Shown here piece after piece: positions 57,481 through 64,000 of a stretch of 64,000 bases of DNA. The number at the start of each line of letters is the position of its first letter. Positions within the stretch are counted from its first letter, which is position 1. A program made the position numbers and the translations under genes. The notes beneath the pieces are model-generated. The model was given only the letters and a program-made list of their open reading frames with translations. It was not told the DNA's origin and did no database searches. Location: assembly GCA_051453625.1 (NCBI GenBank), contig JBOZIK010000001.1:10535490-10599489 (forward strand). The letters are read 5' to 3'. The DNA comes from Welwitschia mirabilis (lineage: Eukaryota; Gnetophyta; Gnetopsida; Welwitschiales).

Positions 57481-58500
57481 TTTGAGGACGAAGAATATTC
57501 CTAAAAGGGAAATTTTGTTACATGCTATAAAACCTATTATTAAGAGCTGACAAAATAGTTAATTGATAACTCAAAAATAGATGTACCTTTTTACTCTATT
57601 CTTATCAAAATTAATGAAGGAAATAATAACTGTTAAGTCATATGTTATGCTATTATTGTAATATATTATATGGTTATTATTACTAACTTTGTATTGCAAG
57701 ATAGCTAGGTGGAGCCATGCTATATAGAGGGAAATAGTTGTAACAACTAGATAGGTTGCGCAAAAAGGGAGTAAGAAACTAACTATAAGTATATTACATA
57801 TATAAATATGCACCAAGGAGGAGACAATGGGATATTTTTAGAGACTTGAAGAGGAGATGAAAAGCATGTCTAGGGTAAAGAGATCATGTTGGGAGAATTG
57901 TAAAGTAACTTTCTAGCTACTGTACCTATTGTGGAAACATAGCAAGTGGTTAATTACTGTATTTTCTTGATTGTAATGCAAGCTGTGTTAGTCTGAAAAG
58001 GATCTTGTGTTGCTAAGTGTATAATTTGGAAACATTGCATGCTATTATTTTCTTGCTCTTAATATTGATCTTATTTAGAGTTAATATTAAGATAGCATAT
58101 CAGTTAGTAATAACTAGTGCAAAATCTAGCTATATTTTATTTTTTCTATTTACTTTCATTTCCCCGCATCCTGTAAATTGTTGTTCATAATTAGAGTAAT
58201 TATTAGAATGTCCTTTTATCAAGAATAATCATTTTTGACAAAGTATGTATTCTGATGAAATAAAAAGAGTCTTTATTTGAGTCAAAAATATAAAAGTAAA
58301 CTCCATATAAAAATTAGTAATGATTAAAATATCTATGCGTGTGGTAATTTAGTTTTCATGTTTTTCCAATATCTTGGTAATATATCATTTATTTTAGTAT
58401 TTTATCAAAATGACTCAGCCATTTTATAGCATTTTTAGTTAAATTGTAGGCTTGTCCTTTATGTACTAAAAGGAGAATACTTCTACTATTTTATTTGAAA
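57481..58500. other. AT-rich DNA, possible old LTR
   Basis: No coding frame recognised. A TATA-like ATATATAAATATGCACC near 57798 could be an LTR promoter. Otherwise nothing supported. Confidence 0.35.
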
Positions 58501-58586
58501 TAATGAAGTGCTTTTTAGGAAGAGATAACCAAGGACGATGGAGGGATGAAAAGGGATGACATGTCCAGAACCCTGAAAAATATAAA

Positions 58587-59650
58587 TTGGATGAAACAAC
58601 TAGTGATATAGTAAGAACTGTGATTGATCCCTATGACTTCATGGAGGATATGAAAACACTTAAAAGAAGTCAAGAAGAGTTACAACATAGAATAGACCTA
58701 TTAATACAATTTCAAATGGGAAGAAAAAGCCACAAAAAGAAAGAGGGTTATATTGGGATGAAGAAGAGGCAGTTGACTCTACTCCTTTGTTTCTTGACTA
58801 TTATACATCTCACACACCTACCCTATAGATCCTATAGTCTTAGAAGCTCCTAACAAGATAAGAAATATAAACATTACTAATATTCCCACTTTTAAATGTA
58901 GAAAAAATGTACCTATGCTTCATTTAAGTCTATTTGACTATTTTTGCAAGGCTGGCTCCTTAGAAACCAACTCATATTTTTTAAGATATTTTTCTTTTTC
59001 CTTAAAGGGAGATGCTCACTTGTGGTTTTATATGTGCCCAAATTATACTTTTAAAACCTAGAACTTGTAAGATCAGCATTTTTAAGCAAATGTCAACCTA
59101 TAAGGGTCATTAAAGATTTAAGAGATCGAATTTTGAATATTAAACATAAAGAACATGATAAATTTATTGAATTCATGGATAGATACTAGGTTCTACTAGC
59201 AAGATGCCCTAACCATGGGATAACTCTTAGAGAAAGAATGAGAGCTTTATTAAGATGTCTATGGAGTGATTCTTTAGAGAAGGTAGTAATACTCCACGGG
59301 GAAAGCATCAGGAATGGAAACTCGCAAGAGATAAAAACCAGTATAGATAAATTACACAGAATGAGTTAGTGGTGGACTCAAAATGAAGAAAAAGGAAAGA
59401 GAAAGGTCAATGAAGTTCTGGTAAAGAAAGAAATATAAACCAAGCATGCAAGCATGCTAGAGAAAACTAATAAAAGAATATAAGCTCTAATAAATGAGAT
59501 TAATAGATTAAAATAAAAAGAGGAATTAGAAACCTATGAATATTGTAATGAGGAGAATCATTATCATATAAGATATCTATAGATGGCAGGTTTTATGGAA
59601 TGGTACAATACTCCCTAAATTAAGAGGAAGGCTTATCTTAATCAAACTAG
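58587..59650 (+). pseudogene. gag remnant, gypsy
   Basis: Open at 58587-58853 with a charged N-terminus (SQEELQHRIDLLIQ). The core near 58990-59290 reads GDAHLWFYM, then ANVNL..., RVIKDLRDRILNIK, HDKFIEFMDRY, CPNHGITLRERMRALLRCL (split by stops), the retrotransposon gag pattern. A zinc-knuckle-like YEYCNEENHYHIRYL near 59530-59575 has lost two Cys to Tyr, each explainable by G-to-A. Non-functional. Confidence 0.7.
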
Positions 59651-60219
59651 AAAATGAAAAAATAAGAAAGAAACTCCAATACAGGGATTTGTGTAGTTTA
59701 AGAGATATGATTATTTTAGGAACTAGACAAATCGAGAAGGAGGATCTAATCACAATAAATAGCTAAATAAAGGGAAAAAAACTTAAAGAATTTTTTATAC
59801 ATACACAAGCCCAACCAAATCTAAGAGAGGCTAGTTGTAAAGCTATTAGAACTAGGTCATGTGAAAGCCATCATTCACCTCCTAGAAAATAAAATGAAAC
59901 TAGGAAAAATGAGAGAGTGGTTGAAAATAGCTCAACAAAAGGAGGAATGGATGACCCTTTACCATTTTAAATGAGGACTATGGTAACAAGGAATTTTTCA
60001 AAGAAAGAAGAAAAGTATGTAGAATACCGTATCAGAGCTCTAGAAGACACTTCAATTACCTTATCCTTAGTGAAAATGTTGAAATACATCCCCTTGTACT
60101 AGAAGCAAATGAAGAAGTTTTGTAGTAAATAGGGGAGTAAGAAAAGAAAGAGAAATCTAATCATGAACAATTAGTAAAGGAATCAAGTAAAAGAGTTTAG
60201 GTATCTTGCACCTCTACTC

Positions 60220-60800
60220 AAGCTCTTCAAGGAAATTAAATTGAGAAGTATAGTGATCCTGAAATATCGGTAGTAGATATAGTTGTTGAAGGTGCCTGTA
60301 AAATAGAAGCTTTGATGGATTTATAGGCCAGTAATAATCTCATTTCCTATGAGACATTTAGGCAACTTGAAAGTCCACATTAGCTTCATATAATGGACAA
60401 GTTTACATGGTAGATGGTTCTACAATAAAGCTAGAGGGGATAATGGAGAATACATCAATAAAACTACAAGGATTTGGATACTTGATGGATGTAGTTATCA
60501 TCAAGATGAAAAGAAATACTCAACCTATTATCTTAGGGAGATCTTAGATAACAACAACCAATGTAACTATTTATTCTAGGGATGAAAAAATGGAGATTAG
60601 TTTAAGAGATCTTCTGTAAAAATAAAAATTTCTAACAAGGAAAAAATTGAACACTCCTCTTCTAACGGGGGGGATATTGCTAACATGATTCTTATTAAAG
60701 AAGCTCAACAAATAGAAGAACAAGAAGTTGAAAGAAGATACTACCCCTTCACTATTGAACCAGCAGGAAAGGAAGACAAACTTGAAAAACCTCATCTTGA
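60220..60800 (+). pseudogene. Aspartic protease remnant, gypsy
   Basis: The active-site region at about 60310-60345 reads MDL-stop-ASNNLISYETFRQL, with the Gly of D-x-G-A replaced by a stop. It continues MVDGSTIKLEGIMENTS, VVIIKMKRNTQPIILG and TTTNVTIYSRDEKMEIS, which is the flap and C-terminal part of gypsy proteases. An acidic linker to RT follows. Confidence 0.65.
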
Positions 60801-61039
60801 GGAAAGTTTAGAATATATTGAAATTTAGAAAAATCAACCTATAATTAGTAACAGGAATTTGACTCATTCTCAGAAAAGAAAATTAAAAGGATGTTGGCTA
60901 AACAAACTAATGCTTTCACTTAGACTCATGAGAATATTACCAAAACAGACCTATAATATATCAACATAACATTTATTTAGATACCACAATAAAACTTGTT
61001 AGGTAATAAAAAAGGAGATTTAATACTCATATGTAAGAT

Positions 61040-61335
61040 GTAATTAAGAAGGAAATTTTAAGGCTATTAAAAGTAGAATTCATTTATCCTATTTGTGATT
61101 CATAAGGGGTAAGTCCTATGATAGGAGTTAGATTTTAGACTACTGAATGCTACTACTTATAAAGATCATTTTTCTCTAAGTTTTGTGGATTAAGTTTTAG
61201 AAAGAATTTCTAGTCATAAATGCTACAGTTTCTTGGATGAATATAGTGGATATAACCAAATTCCTGTAGTTCTTGAAGACCAAGAAAAAACAACTTTTAC
61301 TTACAAATGGGGTACATATGCTTTTAAGGTTTTAC
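61040..61335 (+). pseudogene. RT N-terminal remnant, gypsy
   Basis: The last 100 bases before the gap read MDEYSGYNQIPVVLEDQEK, TTFTYKWGTYAFKVL, the YSGYxQI and TAF region of gypsy RT (61233-61334). The fingers upstream are decayed. The palm with the DD pair would lie in or after the gap but is not found there. Confidence 0.75.
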
Positions 61336-61435
61336 NNNNNNNNNNNNNNNNNNNNNNNNNNNNNNNNNNNNNNNNNNNNNNNNNNNNNNNNNNNNNNNNN
61401 NNNNNNNNNNNNNNNNNNNNNNNNNNNNNNNNNNN
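61336..61435. other. Assembly gap (100 N)
   Basis: Interrupts gypsy RT; the right flank is a GT microsatellite, a likely cause of assembly failure. Confidence 0.95.
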
Positions 61436-61473
61436 GTGTGTGTGTGTGTGTGTGTGTGTGGGTGTGTGTGTGG

Positions 61474-61535
<62 letters not shown>
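61436..61535. repeat. (GT)n microsatellite
   Basis: About 100 bases of GT with two GGG interruptions, starting at the gap edge and ending ACGCGCACACGCG. True length unknown because of the gap. Confidence 0.95.
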
Positions 61536-61538
<3 letters not shown>

Positions 61539-62140
61539 CGCACACGCGTTTGTTGTCCAGGTGTATCATCTGGACTACCAAAGAGACGAGACATATAGAA
61601 ATAGAAATGAGCATGCTAAAACATGGTAAATTTTGGTAAAAAGGTGAAATATCAAAGAGAGCAGTTGTTCATCAAAGAATATATTTGAGAAGGTTTGATT
61701 GAATACGAACTTAACCCATGTATGCACACCACAGATACGCAAAATACTTCAAAAATTTAATAAGAAGTTTTTTCGTATTTATTATTTTAAAACATAATTT
61801 TTCAAAAGAAAGTTTTTGAAAATATAGTTTAGAAGAAAGTCATTTTATTACAATGTCAAATTCATTACAAAAATACAAACATGTTGCTTCATCTAATCTC
61901 CTTATTGTTATTGGAACCTCTACTACTACCCTTGTCAATCCTAATGTTAATGTCATCCTTAAATAACTTATATCCAATAAGAAACATGAAATCCAAATCC
62001 CTTTTAACCTACCTACTCTTGATGATATTAAGTTAAAAAAATTAAACGCCTATCCTATTTTTAATGGAGAAAATAATAAAGATCCCTTACAACATATAGC
62101 CAACATAAACAATTAGTACTTACTTTCAGAAATGGTAAAA

Positions 62141-62254
62141 AAACAAATTAATAATCATACTTATGGTTATTTTTTCATAAATCTAAAAAGAAAAGCTAAA
62201 CAAATTAATAATCATACTTATGGTTATTTTTCCATAAATCTAAAAAGAAAAGCT
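62141..62254 (+). repeat. 57-bp in-frame tandem duplication in gag copy D
   Basis: AAACAAATTAATAATCATAC ... AAAAGCT at 62141-62197 is repeated at 62198-62254 with one base change in the T/C run. 57 bases is 19 codons, so the frame is kept. Near-identity means it is much younger than the element. Confidence 0.9.
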
Positions 62255-62967
62255 AAACTATGGTTAAGAACTATTTCACATAAAAGTTTAAAAACATGAA
62301 ATCAAGTTCAAGACGCATTTATAGAAAGATTTATAAGTGAAACAACCATAAGAAAAGAAAGAAAAGAAGTAACTAACTTCCAACAACAACCTAACAAATA
62401 TTATGCCTTCACTTATGGGATTTTTTATTGTCATATATTCTAACCCTATAGATGCTTTTACTCAACAAGATTAGTAGATTACTTTTATAGTGGACTTAAT
62501 AGCCAAATAGAATAACTTGTAGATTTTGCATGTGAAGGAAAATTGATGAATCTCACATTAGAGAATACATAGAAAGTGTTGGAAGAATTAGTAGAAGAAA
62601 GTCAAACATGGCCTAAACCATCACCTAAAGAAAATCATACAGTAGGTCAAATTATAAAAAACCTTAAAGAAGTTAAACAAGAGCAGGGGAAAGTAAACAT
62701 AGAGAAAGAACCAATGAATGTTATTAAGCATTTTACTACAACATTAGAGAAATACACTCAATGCTTTTAGATGTTAAGTTAACAACTAAAAAGAGTGTAT
62801 TTGTGATTCCAATTTGTAATTTATATGAAGATAACTACCATGTAATAAAAGATTATCCTTTATTGTCAACCTATAAAGAAAAGATTTATGAAGAGGTGTG
62901 TGCATTTATTCAGAGGTCTTCAAACTTTAAAAATTAAAACCAAAACCAAAATAAAAATCAAAACCAA

Positions 62968-63023
62968 TTTCAACCTAGGATGAATGGACGACTAATTTCA
63001 ACCTAGGATGAATGGACGACTAA
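62968..63023 (+). repeat. 28-bp tandem duplication in gag copy D
   Basis: TTTCAACCTAGGATGAATGG-ACGACTAA occurs twice in a row with a period of 28, which shifts the frame. Confidence 0.85.
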
Positions 63024-63410
63024 ACTTTCAATCTTTTGAAAATAAATTTAAGAACTTTCAAGCAAATCATCTTAATTTTTAACCATTTAGAAATAGATTT
63101 AAGAATACTAACTTTTAAATAAATAACTCAAATTTCCAACCAAGCAATTCTAATTGTTAAGCAAGCACATCAAACTCACAAAACCAAAATGATCCATTAA
63201 GAAATTTCATTGATAAGTTAAGAGAAAACAAATTTAAACATTGAAAATCTTGTTAATGTCCTATAAAAAACTATGCTTGCTAATCAAAGATCATAAGAGT
63301 CACTTCCAACACAACCTTTACCAAACTCTAATAAAGTTAAAAAAGATTATAAAGTTGTGACAAGAAGTGGAAATGATACAACACCTCCTATCCAAGAGGC
63401 TTTAACATTC

Positions 63411-63431
63411 NNNNNNNNNNNNNNNNNNNNN
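63411..63431. other. Assembly gap (21 N)
   Basis: Run of N inside gag copy D. Confidence 0.95.
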
Positions 63432-63749
63432 TAAGAATAGAATGTCAAAATCTTAGAAAACTATACTTTCCCTTCCCCTTTAAATGATGATAAGAAAAAT
63501 TCTTATTAAGGGAAAGGTAAAAAACCTATGACCCCTTGGCTTGATATATTGAACACCAATCCTACATTTGATGAACATCTTAAAGCCTTAATTCAAAATG
63601 TAAGCATAAGTTTACCATTTTGAAAACTTTCGCAAGAAAATCCTAAATATTCTGAGTTATGGAAAGATTTAATTAAGAGGAATTAAAAATAAACTGTACT
63701 AGTAAAGTCTTCCTAGCCCAATCTATAATCAACTTAGTCTTATAAAATG

Positions 63750-64000
63750 TTCAAAGTTTAAGGATCTAGGGGGAGAAACTATTAGTGTCACTTTAAAAGA
63801 GAACAAAAGAATTAAAAAAATCCTTAATGGATATAGGAATAAGTATTAATATTATGCCTTTACATATTTGTCAATGACTTGGTTTGGAAAGTAGAATTAA
63901 GCCTATAAGGATTGTCTTAGAATTAGTAGATACATTAGTAAAGAAACTTTTAAAAGTAATTAAAGATTTAATGATTCAAATAGAAGAAGCATTATATTTT
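63750..64000 (+). pseudogene. Aspartic protease remnant, copy D (cut by window end)
   Basis: Reads SINIMPLHICQ, then LGLESRIKPIRIVLELVDT and VIKDLMIQIEEAL, the same protease as at 3023 and (minus strand) 19030. The region for the catalytic Asp, just before SINIM, is degenerate (GIS in place of GAS). The domain continues beyond the window. Confidence 0.7.

Larger units (their letters stand above)
58500..61335 (+). mobile_element. Ty3/gypsy remnant (gag, protease, RT start) cut at a gap
   Basis: Gag, protease and the first RT motifs occur in order over 2.8 kb, then the element ends at a 100-N gap followed by a GT microsatellite and an unrelated Athila-like copy. The wording differs from copies A-D, so it is another gypsy family. 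No LTR or primer site was recognised. Confidence 0.7.
61853..63650 (+). pseudogene. gag remnant, Athila-like copy D
   Basis: ATG at 61853 opens MSNSLQKYKHVASSN. KHEIQIPFNLPTLDDIKLKK follows with LNAYPIFNGENNKDPLQH, parallel to copy A. The core has LWLRTISHKSLKT, then QVQDAFIERFISETTIRKER and KEVTNFQQQP, better preserved than in copy A. The open part 62576-62770 is a Lys/Glu-rich linker. An Asn/Gln-rich C-terminal region (62930-63200) contains a zinc-knuckle-less tail. It carries two internal tandem duplications (57 bp and 28 bp) and a 21-N gap at 63411-63431. Confidence 0.75.
61540..64000 (+). mobile_element. Athila-like retrotransposon, copy D (5' part; continues past the window)
   Basis: The leader, gag and the start of the protease match copy A in order and wording. 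A leader hairpin at about 61552-61578 (GTTGTCCAG / CTGGACTAC, 8 of 9 pairs) recalls the family motif. The LTR and primer site are not visible and may lie in the gap at 61336-61435 or be lost. Confidence 0.75.

Noticed and set aside
57571-57816. 81-codon minus-strand ORF with hydrophobic stretches
   Set aside because: AT-rich DNA often gives Ile/Phe/Tyr-rich frames; no start context, homologue or neighbour supports it.
61233-61639. Val/Cys and Thr/His repeat proteins
   Set aside because: Translations of a GT microsatellite and an N gap. Only the first 35 residues on + (RT) are meaningful.

Overview
This is repeat-rich plant nuclear DNA. It is very AT-rich, has scaffold gaps (runs of N), and its mobile elements are of seed-plant type: Athila-like and chromovirus-like Ty3/gypsy retrotransposons, an L1-type LINE, a tRNA-derived SINE and a CACTA-like remnant. 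The one intact gene is an intronless 3-ketoacyl-CoA synthase (KCS) at 51.6-53.2 kb on the + strand, a plant very-long-chain fatty acid elongation enzyme. Its GC-rich coding sequence stands out against the AT-rich surroundings. The species cannot be named from the sequence. Very low GC with pervasive C-to-T / G-to-A decay suggests a lineage whose repeats were heavily cytosine-methylated for a long time.

Layout. 1-10.9 kb: a decayed Athila-like element on + (LTR end, tRNA-Asp-type primer site, gag, protease, RT/RNase H, integrase, long 3' noncoding part, env-position ORF remnant, start of the 3' LTR). 11.0-18.07 kb: a second copy on + from the integrase C-terminus to the 3' LTR, interrupted by a minus-strand LTR fragment and a CACTA-like end. 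18.09-23.55 kb: a third copy on - (RT start, protease, gag with an 867-N gap, primer site, 1.5-kb LTR). 23.55-25.39 and 29.37-31.9 kb: a chromovirus-like element on + split inside its integrase by a 4-kb LTR element (25.39-29.37 kb) that carries a 91-bp tandem array. 32-41.35 kb: AT-rich DNA with one unplaced ORF and a 591-N gap. 41.37-47.58 kb: an L1-type LINE bounded by a perfect 16-bp target-site duplication. It has the usual two ORFs plus a third reading frame ending in a DnaJ J-domain. 47.6-51.6 kb: KCS upstream DNA with a CpG-retaining island and a SINE insertion. 53.2-57.5 kb: KCS 3' flank, then an LTR element with a 51-bp tandem array and a gag remnant. 58.5-61.3 kb: a gypsy gag-protease-RT remnant that breaks at a gap and a GT microsatellite. 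61.5-64 kb: a fourth Athila-like copy, running off the window.

Only KCS looks functional. In the elements, most internal stops can be read as deaminated Gln, Arg or Trp codons. The two tRNA-Asp-type primer sites differ from the canonical 18-mer only by transitions. The observations most worth following up are the J-domain third ORF inside the LINE, a recurring 9-10-9 hairpin in the non-coding parts of the Athila-like family, and the CpG-retaining island upstream of KCS.
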